Positions 26,373-33,141 of a stretch of DNA of 64,000 nucleotides are shown in pieces (position 1 is the first letter of the stretch; the number at the start of each line of letters is the position of its first letter). Under the pieces are notes generated by a model that ran no database searches, was not told the DNA's origin, and worked only from the letters and a program-made list of their open reading frames with translations. Source of the DNA: Saprospiraceae bacterium (GTDB lineage Bacteria; Bacteroidota; Bacteroidia; Chitinophagales; Saprospiraceae); assembly GCA_028282725.1 (NCBI GenBank), contig JANQHF010000061.1, positions 124,001 through 188,000 on the forward strand, given 5' to 3'. Made by a program: the position numbers and the translations under genes.

Positions 26373-27008
26373 GTGGAAAATTCCTCCTTTGTCCTAATTT
26401 TGCAACTTCAACAAAAAAATGAATTGGGGCATAATAACGAGACCGAAGAGCGGCTGGACCTTTATTTAGAGGCTTTGATTTTTGCATCCGAGTATGCTTT
26501 AAATCTGGACGAAATCAAAAGAGTTACCAATATGACTTTTGATATCAAACTGAGCAGATCAGAGGTGAGGAGCATAATTGATGAACTTAGAGAAAAGTAC
26601 GATAAGGAGGACACTGCCCTGCAATTGACCGAAATAGCAGGTGGATACTTGTTTATGACAAAGCCGAGATTTCATAAGATCATCGGCGATTTTCTGAAAA
26701 TGACCTCAAAAAAGCGACTCACAAAGGCAGCTATGGAAACACTTTCAATTATTGCCTATAAGCAACCCATCGCCAAATCGGAGATAGAAAGTATCAGAGG
26801 AGTTGGTGCTGACTATGCCGTTCAGAAACTGTTGGAAAAGGAGTTAGTCGAAATCGTGGGTAGAGACGATGGACCCGGCAGACCCCTTCTTTATGGAACT
26901 TCTACTAAATTTTTGAACCATTTTGGACTGAAAAACGCAAAAGACCTTCCAAAACTTAAAGAGTTCGAAACTGTTGAAGATACAATAGGCGTTAGTGAAG
27001 AAGAATAA
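26373..27008 (+). CDS. scpB: Segregation and condensation protein B
   Basis: About 190-211 residues; two winged-helix domains of ScpB, which with ScpA and SMC condenses and separates chromosomes. The recognised core runs from RLDLYLEALIFASEYALNLDEIKRV. It includes TEIAGGYLFMTKPRFHKIIGDFL near residue 85 and KAAMETLSIIAYKQPIAKSEIESIRGVGADYAVQKLLEKELVEIVGRDDGPGRPLLYGT in pieces. No ATG lies in frame before the core; GTG at 26373 or TTG at 26400 or 26424 may be the start, and the first 20 residues are uncertain. scpA is not in the window. The DUF2480 gene follows one base later. Confidence 0.92.
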   Translation: MENSSFVLILQLQQKNELGHNNETEERLDLYLEALIFASEYALNLDEIKRVTNMTFDIKLSRSEVRSIIDELREKYDKEDTALQLTEIAGGYLFMTKPRFHKIIGDFLKMTSKKRLTKAAMETLSIIAYKQPIAKSEIESIRGVGADYAVQKLLEKELVEIVGRDDGPGRPLLYGTSTKFLNHFGLKNAKDLPKLKEFETVEDTIGVSEEE

Positions 27009-27009
27009 A

Positions 27010-27531
27010 ATGGAAACACCTTTAGTAAATAGGGTCGCAAAGAGCGGGATCATAACATTCAATCTTGAAGATTATTTCCCCGCCAGGGAAATAGTCGAAA
27101 TTGACATCAAAGAATTCCTGTTTCAGGGCTTAATCCTGAGGGAAAAGGAATTTCGACAAGCACTTAAAGAAGTCGATTGGACTTCATACCAGGATCAAAT
27201 CGTTTGTGTTTACTGCTCGACAGATGCAATCATTCCCGTATGGGCATACATGCTCATTTCATCCAGCCTTACCGATCACGCCCATAGGATATACATAGGA
27301 GGTCCGGAGGATTATGTACAATATCACTATTCTCTCTCCTTATCTAATTTGGATCCATCAGAATATCAGAATGCTCGAATCGTTATTAAAGGGTGCAGTA
27401 ATAAACCCGTACCTGCTTCGGCATACGCTCAATTGACATCTATTTTGCGACAGGTAGCCAAGAGCATAATGTACGGAGAACCTTGTTCTACTGTACCGAT
27501 CTATAAAAAACCACTGAAGAGAATACGATAA
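27010..27531 (+). CDS. DUF2480 family protein
   Basis: A 173-residue soluble protein of a Bacteroidetes-specific family without known function. Typical stretches are LVNRVAKSGIITFNLEDYFP at the start, FDL-like segment DIKEFLFQGLILREKEFRQAL, then VCVYCSTDAIIPVWAYML and VIKGCSNKPVPASAYAQL. ATG at 27010 is chosen because it follows the scpB stop directly and begins the conserved region; an upstream in-frame start at 26995 would overlap scpB. It is co-transcribed with scpB. Confidence 0.88.
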   Translation: METPLVNRVAKSGIITFNLEDYFPAREIVEIDIKEFLFQGLILREKEFRQALKEVDWTSYQDQIVCVYCSTDAIIPVWAYMLISSSLTDHAHRIYIGGPEDYVQYHYSLSLSNLDPSEYQNARIVIKGCSNKPVPASAYAQLTSILRQVAKSIMYGEPCSTVPIYKKPLKRIR

Positions 27532-27590
27532 CTGGACGCGTATTTGTGTTAGAGAGTTGCCTTTTCGCACGATAAGGCTTTGGCTTCCTT

Positions 27591-27620
27591 TTTGCTACTA
27601 AAATAAATACGCTACTTTAA
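27591..27620 (+). promoter_or_regulatory. Candidate promoter for the transglycosylase gene
   Basis: TTTG at 27591-27594, an 18-base spacer and TACTTTAA at 27613-27620 approximate the Bacteroidetes TTTG-N19-TAnnTTTG promoter, 20 bp before the ATG at 27641. Confidence 0.45.
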
Positions 27621-27640
27621 CTTGATAAAACTTAATCACA

Positions 27641-28546
27641 ATGGACAAATTGATCGTAAAATTTGGATTGATTTCAGGAATTGTTTTTATGATGCTCATC
27701 TTCGTATCTTCCTATGCAGATGATCGAATAAAGAGAAATAGCGAATCTAATCCATTACCACAGATCATACAGGCTCCGGATGTCGATAAACAATTTGAAT
27801 GGGCAGGTGAGATGATGCCACTCACTGCTGACGCTAAGGAACGGCTTGATGCCCAACTACTTAGAAATTCCTATTACCATTCCAGTACGATTCAATACTT
27901 GAAGAGAGCGAATCGATTTTTTCCTGTTATCGAAAGAATTCTCTTGGAGCATGGAGTCCCTGATGATTTTAAATTTCTTGCCGTTGCTGAAAGCGGACTG
28001 GAAAATGCTACTTCTCCGGCGAATGCCAAAGGTTTCTGGCAATTCAGGAAGCTGGCAGCAAAAGAACAGGGCTTAGAAGTCAATGACGAGGTTGATGAAA
28101 GATATCACCTTGAAAAAGCGACGATTGCAGCCTGTAATTATCTAAAATGGTTGAAAAAGAAATTCGGTACATGGACGGATGCCGCGGCAGCCTATAATGT
28201 GGGGCCTACGGCATATGCACGCCAATTAAAGGCCCAGAAAGAGTCTAATTATTATGACTTGAACCTGAACCAGGAAACTGCTAAATACGTATTCCGATTG
28301 ATTGCCATCAAGGAAATCATGAGTCACCCGCAGGATTTTGGATATTATCTTCAATCCGAAGAATTATATCCTCCCATATCAGATTATTATGAAGTGAAAG
28401 TGACAGAATCGGTCGATAGCTGGGGAGATTTTGCACACAACTATGGAATAACCTACAGAGAATTAAAAAGGTACAATCCATGGCTTCGTGACAATCACCT
28501 GACTGTCATTAAAAACACCTATATGATCAAAATTCCGAAGGTTTGA
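27641..28546 (+). CDS. MltD-like lytic transglycosylase
   Basis: A 301-residue periplasmic enzyme with an N-terminal membrane/signal segment (FGLISGIVFMMLIFVSSYA). The SLT domain spans about residues 95-215, with catalytic glutamate 117 in LAVAESGLENATSPANAKGFWQF and the AAYNVGPTAYARQL motif. The last ~50 residues (YYEVKVTESVDSWGDFAHNYGITYRELKRYNPWL) form one LysM-like wall-binding unit. It cleaves peptidoglycan glycan strands to anhydromuropeptides. Typical Bacteroidetes MltD proteins have more LysM copies, so this is a short form. Confidence 0.9.
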   Translation: MDKLIVKFGLISGIVFMMLIFVSSYADDRIKRNSESNPLPQIIQAPDVDKQFEWAGEMMPLTADAKERLDAQLLRNSYYHSSTIQYLKRANRFFPVIERILLEHGVPDDFKFLAVAESGLENATSPANAKGFWQFRKLAAKEQGLEVNDEVDERYHLEKATIAACNYLKWLKKKFGTWTDAAAAYNVGPTAYARQLKAQKESNYYDLNLNQETAKYVFRLIAIKEIMSHPQDFGYYLQSEELYPPISDYYEVKVTESVDSWGDFAHNYGITYRELKRYNPWLRDNHLTVIKNTYMIKIPKV

Positions 28547-28549
28547 CCT

Positions 28550-28975
28550 TTATTGTATGAATCTGTTTTTGATCTTGATATCCGGGACTGGGCATGAATC
28601 TTTTTGTCCAAACCACTTATATCGATTTTTAGCGACCCAATTATAAATCCGATCCCTGATGGACTTGGGAATCCATTGAAAAGGTCTGAGTATGATCCAC
28701 TTGCCTTTGAGTACCCTGGCGATCATGAATAGAACATCTGAATGGGTAAATATTTGTTTTTTGTACATGCCGATTGCTGTACTGATGTCATGTTTCTGAT
28801 TGAGATACTCACGAATATTTACGCCTGAAGGATCCTGGAGAGCACAATACTTAATTTTCCCATGCTCGTCATGCTTGATCACCATTTGTACAAAGCCATT
28901 GCACAAGTTGCAAACACCATCATAAAATAAGATGGGGTTTTCATCGGAGATGGAGTAAATTTCCTCTACTGTCAT
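28550..28975 (-). CDS. DCC family thiol-disulfide oxidoreductase-like protein (DUF393)
   Basis: A 141-residue protein with the family's D-G-V-C-N-L-C motif (ILFYDGVCNLCNGFVQ, residues 15-30). It also has the conserved KIKYCALQDPSG segment and a C-terminal RDRIYNWVAKNRYKWFGQKDSC. The fold is thioredoxin-like with CxxC; substrate unknown. It is convergent with the transglycosylase, leaving three bases between stops. Confidence 0.9.
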   Translation of the reverse strand: MTVEEIYSISDENPILFYDGVCNLCNGFVQMVIKHDEHGKIKYCALQDPSGVNIREYLNQKHDISTAIGMYKKQIFTHSDVLFMIARVLKGKWIILRPFQWIPKSIRDRIYNWVAKNRYKWFGQKDSCPVPDIKIKNRFIQ

Positions 28976-29068
28976 TTTCCTTCGCTATCTTACTAATATA
29001 ATAATGAATTTATTGGATTAAAGGTTTGTTGATCTGTAATATAGCTGACATACTGCAACACGTGAACT

Positions 29069-29704
29069 ATGAGTACCGAACAAACTCTTGAACCGCTCAA
29101 GAAGATACGGGAGACAGCCAAATCATTCCTTGATGAGGTCTCTGCGGAGAATAAGCCTTTTTCGGATCTCAGTAAAAAAGATGCCCGGCGGGCTCTGCAG
29201 ACCTTTTTCAGGAGTAGTTTTCGGGTACAAATGGGAATGGTATCCCTGGCTGATCGAAAAGCGAACATCCTGATCAGACTCAATTCGCTTCTCATCAGTG
29301 GAATGGTCATCTTCTATAAGAATATTACGAGCTATAATGATATGGCCATGGTCTCTGTCGTCATCTTTCTCATTACTCTCGGTGTTTCGTTGATCTTTGC
29401 AACATTAGCCGTGCGACCCAGTGCTGAATTGGTTTCAAACCGGGAACTGGATGCCGAAGAGGCCGTAGGACAAATGTTCATGTATACGCATTATGTCAAG
29501 ATGGATCCGGATGAATTCGAAAGATCCTTCGACGTAATGATGAGGGATACTGGTCTGATTTATGGTAGTATGGCGAGAGATCTATATCAATTTGGCAATG
29601 TGATTGTAAAGAAGTACAAGTTGTTGAATATAGCTTACACCACATTTACGGTCGGATTGATCATTACGATCCTGATATTCTTAATCTCCGTTTTATTCAT
29701 GTAA
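29069..29704 (+). CDS. Pycsar-type transmembrane effector-like protein (DUF5706 family)
   Basis: A 211-residue membrane protein. After a soluble N-terminus (~60 residues), FRVQMGMVSLADRKANILIRLNSLLISGMVIFY (read as residues ~53-85) is the hallmark of the Pycsar/DUF5706 membrane domain. A second helix (MVSVVIFLITLGVSLIFATLAV) and a third at the C-terminus (FTVGLIITILIFLISVLFM) follow. In Pycsar defence, a uridylate or cytidylate cyclase makes a cyclic nucleotide that opens a membrane effector of this sort. No cyclase gene is adjacent: neighbours are DCC (upstream, opposite strand) and radA (convergent, 8-bp overlap). It may be a housekeeping relative. Confidence 0.75.
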   Translation: MSTEQTLEPLKKIRETAKSFLDEVSAENKPFSDLSKKDARRALQTFFRSSFRVQMGMVSLADRKANILIRLNSLLISGMVIFYKNITSYNDMAMVSVVIFLITLGVSLIFATLAVRPSAELVSNRELDAEEAVGQMFMYTHYVKMDPDEFERSFDVMMRDTGLIYGSMARDLYQFGNVIVKKYKLLNIAYTTFTVGLIITILIFLISVLFM

Positions 29705-31064
29705 AGAACAAGTCCACCAGTTCGGTGACTTTGCCGATTTTACGCACCTCGATACTCTTATAGTCCGTAATATTCTTCTTTTGGTATTGCGAAACGACGA
29801 TTTGTTCGAATCCCAGTCGTTCTGCCTCAAGAATTCGTTGTTCGATGCGATTCACCGTCCTTATTTCACCTGAGAGCCCGACTTCACCGGCAAAACAGAT
29901 TTTTTTATCGACGGGAATATCATTTAACGAGGAGATGAGTGCAGCTACAATTGCCAAATCAATGGCCGGGTCCATAATTTTCAGACCACCTGCCATATTC
30001 AAAAAAACATCATGTTGACCGAAATAGAGATGACATCTTTTCTCAAGTACGGCCAGCAACATATTCAGTCTTCTCGTATCATAACCTGTACACGATCTCT
30101 GTGGTTGTCCGTATACCGAGGGACTCACCAGAGCCTGCGTCTCGATCAGCAAGGGTCGGGCACCTTCAAGGGTACACCCTATACTGGTTCCGCTCAACGA
30201 TTCTTCGACGGGAGAAATCAAGAGTTCAGAGGGGTTGGCAACCGGTCTGAGTCCATTGGACTCCATTTCGTAAATACCGATTTCATCGGTTGAGCCATAC
30301 CGGTTCTTGGTAGTTCTCAATATGCGATAGATGTAATGCCGGTCTCCTTCAAATTGCAGGACCACATCGACAATATGCTCCAGTAATTTTGGTCCTGCCA
30401 GATTTCCTTCTTTGGTGATATGACCGATAATAAATACAGGTGTATTGGTCTTTCTTGCAAAACTCTGTAATTGTGCAGCACATGTTCTGATTTGGGTCAC
30501 TGATCCGGCGATTGCATCTACACTCGAACTGTAAGCCGTCTGGATAGAATCCACAAACAACAGGTCTGGCGAAAGCTCACCGGCGTGGTGAATAACCTGT
30601 TCCATATTCGTTTCACAAAGAATGAGACATTCGTCGCAGGCTTTTGCAACCCTGCTGGCCCTTAGTTTGATTTGAGATTCACTTTCTTCACCGGAAATGT
30701 ATAGTACCTTATGTGGAAGATTACATGCCATCTGCAACATCAAAGTGGATTTACCAATACCGGGTTGCCCTCCGATAAGAATCAGTGAACCCGGAACGAT
30801 ACCACCTCCCAATACCCTTTGAATTTCACTATCTCCCGGAATGGTGAGACGTTGTTCATTTGTGATTTCGATATCCTTTAATCGAACAACATCTCTTTGC
30901 TGTTTACCAGCATAATGTCTCACATGCGTTTTGTGCTTTTGAAGGATTTCTTCTTCCAGGCTGCCCCATTCTTTACATGAAGGGCAACGACCTTCCCATC
31001 TGGTCAAAACTGTACCACAACTATTACAAACATATCGAATCCGGGGCTTGGTCATCTTAAGCAC
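29697..31064 (-). CDS. radA: DNA repair protein RadA
   Basis: A 455-residue RecA-like protein. It has the N-terminal C4 zinc finger (YVCNSCGTVLTRWEGRCPSC), Walker A GGQPGIGKST near residue 97, Walker B LLFVDSIQT, the RadA signature KNRYGSTDEIG (KNRFG type) near 250 and a Lon-protease-like C-terminal domain (PAIDLAIVAALISS, FAGEVGLSGEIR). RadA is a branch-migration helicase in recombination. It is a single gene; the 3' end overlaps the convergent effector-like gene by eight bases. Confidence 0.96.
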   Translation of the reverse strand: MLKMTKPRIRYVCNSCGTVLTRWEGRCPSCKEWGSLEEEILQKHKTHVRHYAGKQQRDVVRLKDIEITNEQRLTIPGDSEIQRVLGGGIVPGSLILIGGQPGIGKSTLMLQMACNLPHKVLYISGEESESQIKLRASRVAKACDECLILCETNMEQVIHHAGELSPDLLFVDSIQTAYSSSVDAIAGSVTQIRTCAAQLQSFARKTNTPVFIIGHITKEGNLAGPKLLEHIVDVVLQFEGDRHYIYRILRTTKNRYGSTDEIGIYEMESNGLRPVANPSELLISPVEESLSGTSIGCTLEGARPLLIETQALVSPSVYGQPQRSCTGYDTRRLNMLLAVLEKRCHLYFGQHDVFLNMAGGLKIMDPAIDLAIVAALISSLNDIPVDKKICFAGEVGLSGEIRTVNRIEQRILEAERLGFEQIVVSQYQKKNITDYKSIEVRKIGKVTELVDLFFT

Positions 31065-31105
31065 ATATGTCAGAATTTTTTATGGAAATAAAAAATATGT
31101 ATTTA

Positions 31106-31283
31106 ATTTGTACGAGAAAATGTGATCTTCACATTGAGCATCGTCTTATCTGTGTTGTTTCAAAGGAAATAATCGTACTAAAAAGAAAACATAAGGAATT
31201 ACATTCCTTTAGAAGATATATAAAGATTGTTTTCAATTGGTTTTTTGGGGTTATGCAGGGTACTTAGGTACCCTGTTTTTTTT
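31106..31283 (+). ncRNA. Candidate structured RNA ending in an intrinsic terminator
   Basis: Between divergent radA and the minus-strand DksA/TraR gene, the plus strand carries several stems in order. GTACGA (31110-31115) pairs with TCGTAC (31173-31178) and encloses the hairpin AATGTGA-TCT-TCACATT (31119-31135). A second hairpin AAGGAAT-TAC-ATTCCTT (31193-31209) follows, then the terminator at 31256-31283. A 66-residue reading frame across it looks non-coding. No RNA family was recognised, and the 5' end is approximate. Confidence 0.45.
31256..31283 (+). terminator. Strong Rho-independent terminator
   Basis: Stem CAGGGTAC/GTACCCTG (8 bp, 31256-31263 with 31268-31275), TTAG loop, followed directly by eight T bases (31276-31283). 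The T-run is only on the plus strand, yet no plus-strand protein gene ends here, which points to a small plus-strand transcript. Confidence 0.85.
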
Positions 31284-31296
31284 GACATTTTTATTT

Positions 31297-31626
31297 TTAA
31301 GCGCATCGTACGCACTTATCGCTTTCGGGAAGAAGCATAAGCCTTTTTGGATTGATGTTCTTTTTGCAAGAGACGCAAATCCCAAAACCAGGCTGACGGA
31401 TCTTTGTAAGAGACAGATGCAACTTGGACAGCTTTCTCTTGCGATTTCGAAGACTGGCTTCTATCACGCTTTTGTTGTTGATAGCGTCCATTCTGCTGAT
31501 CCTTCCTATTGAGTTTTCGGGTGCCACGGGTGCCGCACTCTCTTCAAGAGAGGCAATTTCCAACTCCAATTGCTCAATCATTACTTTGATTTCTTTTTCT
31601 GAAAGTTGTAGTTCTTTTTGCGTCAT
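31297..31626 (-). CDS. TraR/DksA family protein with C4 zinc finger
   Basis: A 109-residue protein: an N-terminal coiled coil (KEIKVMIEQLELEIASLEE), a second helix, and a C-terminal finger GICVSCKKNINPKRLMLLPESDKCVRCA with all four cysteines. It probably binds the RNA polymerase secondary channel. It is smaller than DksA itself and divergent from the next gene. Contrast with the zinc-less relative at 9911. Confidence 0.9.
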   Translation of the reverse strand: MTQKELQLSEKEIKVMIEQLELEIASLEESAAPVAPENSIGRISRMDAINNKSVIEASLRNRKRKLSKLHLSLTKIRQPGFGICVSCKKNINPKRLMLLPESDKCVRCA

Positions 31627-31673
31627 TCAGTATAATGTATTAATTTTCAACCACTTATACCAACCCAAGAACA

Positions 31674-31988
31674 ATGAGCGAAACTCGATGGACCTATTAT
31701 GATCCTATGGGAGGCATACAAGCCCTGGGATTGTATCACAGTAAAGATTCAGGAAATGTTGTGATTTATCACAATCACAAGGTACTTGTTGTGGATTTTA
31801 TGGTTCACAAATCAAAGTCCTATTCCTTCCTGATCAATCAACAACTCGTCAAGTTTAATGTCTTGAAGGAAAACGGCAAATTTGATTATCAAATTGAACG
31901 AGAAGAAGTTAAGCAAACACCGGAGAAATCTTCAATTCCGATATCACAAAAACTGATGACCTTCCTGAGCAAATCTTTTCGTGGTTGA
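31674..31988 (+). CDS. Small conserved protein of unknown function
   Basis: A 104-residue protein with no signal peptide or membrane segment. The first ~75 residues look like a compact beta-rich domain (TRWTYYDPMGGIQALGLYHSKDSGNVVIYHNHKVLVVDF, in short strands), followed by a charged linker and a short tail. I do not recognise the family. It is divergent from the DksA/TraR gene with 47 bp between starts, a possible shared control region, and convergent with the isomerase-like gene. Confidence 0.65.
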   Translation: MSETRWTYYDPMGGIQALGLYHSKDSGNVVIYHNHKVLVVDFMVHKSKSYSFLINQQLVKFNVLKENGKFDYQIEREEVKQTPEKSSIPISQKLMTFLSKSFRG

Positions 31989-32019
31989 ACCGGCCAGGAA
32001 TCTCAGAGGTCTGTTACCT

Positions 32020-33078
32020 TTAAAAACCCAATATTTTCCTGTTGATCTTTTCACTGCTTCCACCCGATGCGAAGTCGTCAAAGGTTTTCTTTGTTACCTC
32101 GATAATGTGTCGGGCAATAAAAGGAGCACCTTCCGCAGCACCTTGTTCCGGAGATTTTATACAACACTCCCATTCCAAAACAGCCCATCCGTCAAAACCA
32201 TATTGAGATAGCTTGCTGAATATTGCCGCAAAATCGGTTTGGCCATCCCCGAGCGAACGAAATCGTCCTGCACGATTGATCCAATCCTGATATCCTCCGT
32301 ATACACCGGATTTACCACTTGGATTAAATTCAGCATCCTTCACATGGAACATTTTGATGCGCTCATGGTAGAAGTCAATAAATTGCAGGTAATCGAGTTG
32401 TTGTAAAACAAAATGAGAAGGGTCATAGAGTATATGCGCTCTCTTGTGATTCTTGGTATACTTCAAGAATAATTCAAAGGTATGACCATCGTGAATGTCT
32501 TCACCCGGGTGAATTTCATAACAAAGATTGACCCCGCAGTCATTGTAGTAATTCAAAATTGGGATCCATCGCTTAGCCAACTCTGTAAATCCGGTGTTGA
32601 CGAGCCCAGCAGGCCGTTGAGGCCAGGGATATACCGTATGCCAGAGCAATGCCCCTGAAAAGGTTACGCTGTTTTTTAAACCCAAATTTCGACTGGCAGC
32701 AGCAGCCCATTTCACTTGCTGTACGGCCCACTTGGTACGCGCTTTAGGATTCCCCTGGACTTCCGGTGGTGCAAATCCGTCAAACATGATGTCGTAGGCC
32801 GGATGAACCGCGACAAGTTGTCCCTGCAAGTGCGTGGACAATTCTGTGATTTTCAGTCCATGGCTGGCGACGAGCCCTTTGATTTCATTACAATAAGTCT
32901 TGCTCTTGGCAGCTTTTTTCAAATCAAAACATCTTCCGTCCCATGTCGGAATTTGGATTCCTTTATATCCCAAACTTGCGACCCACGCACATATGGAGTC
33001 CAATGAGTTATATGGAGCATCGTCTCCCATGAATTGAGCTAAAAAAATGGCAGGCCCTATTATCGTTTTCATTGACAT
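32020..33078 (-). CDS. Sugar phosphate isomerase/epimerase-like TIM-barrel protein
   Basis: A 352-residue cytoplasmic protein of the xylose-isomerase-like fold. Barrel strands and metal ligands are visible: GIQIPTWDGRCFDL near residue 40, LCYEIHPGEDIHDGH near 195, ILYDPSHFVLQQ near 228, MFHVKDAEFNPSG near 258 and WAVLEWECC near 308. Close relatives are annotated as sugar or inositol epimerases; the substrate is unknown. No signal peptide, unlike the related protein at 5272-6225. A spacer of about 63 bp separates it from polA on the same strand. Confidence 0.87.
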   Translation of the reverse strand: MSMKTIIGPAIFLAQFMGDDAPYNSLDSICAWVASLGYKGIQIPTWDGRCFDLKKAAKSKTYCNEIKGLVASHGLKITELSTHLQGQLVAVHPAYDIMFDGFAPPEVQGNPKARTKWAVQQVKWAAAASRNLGLKNSVTFSGALLWHTVYPWPQRPAGLVNTGFTELAKRWIPILNYYNDCGVNLCYEIHPGEDIHDGHTFELFLKYTKNHKRAHILYDPSHFVLQQLDYLQFIDFYHERIKMFHVKDAEFNPSGKSGVYGGYQDWINRAGRFRSLGDGQTDFAAIFSKLSQYGFDGWAVLEWECCIKSPEQGAAEGAPFIARHIIEVTKKTFDDFASGGSSEKINRKILGF

Positions 33079-33141
33079 ATGATTTGCATGGGATACAAGA
33101 TAGAAATGAAGTAGGATATCATTGATCTAAACACCGAATTT

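Noticed and set aside
26257..26487. 76-residue minus-strand frame upstream of scpB
   Set aside because: It overlaps the scpB N-terminus on the opposite strand; the better coding signal nearby is the separate DUF4177-like frame at 26099-26303.
29800..29830. TTCGAATCCC resembling a tRNA T-arm
   Set aside because: It is part of the radA coding sequence and no acceptor or anticodon arm is nearby.
31067..31267. 66-residue plus-strand frame upstream of the terminator
   Set aside because: Composition is not protein-like and it runs through hairpins and into the terminator stem; a structured RNA explains the region better.
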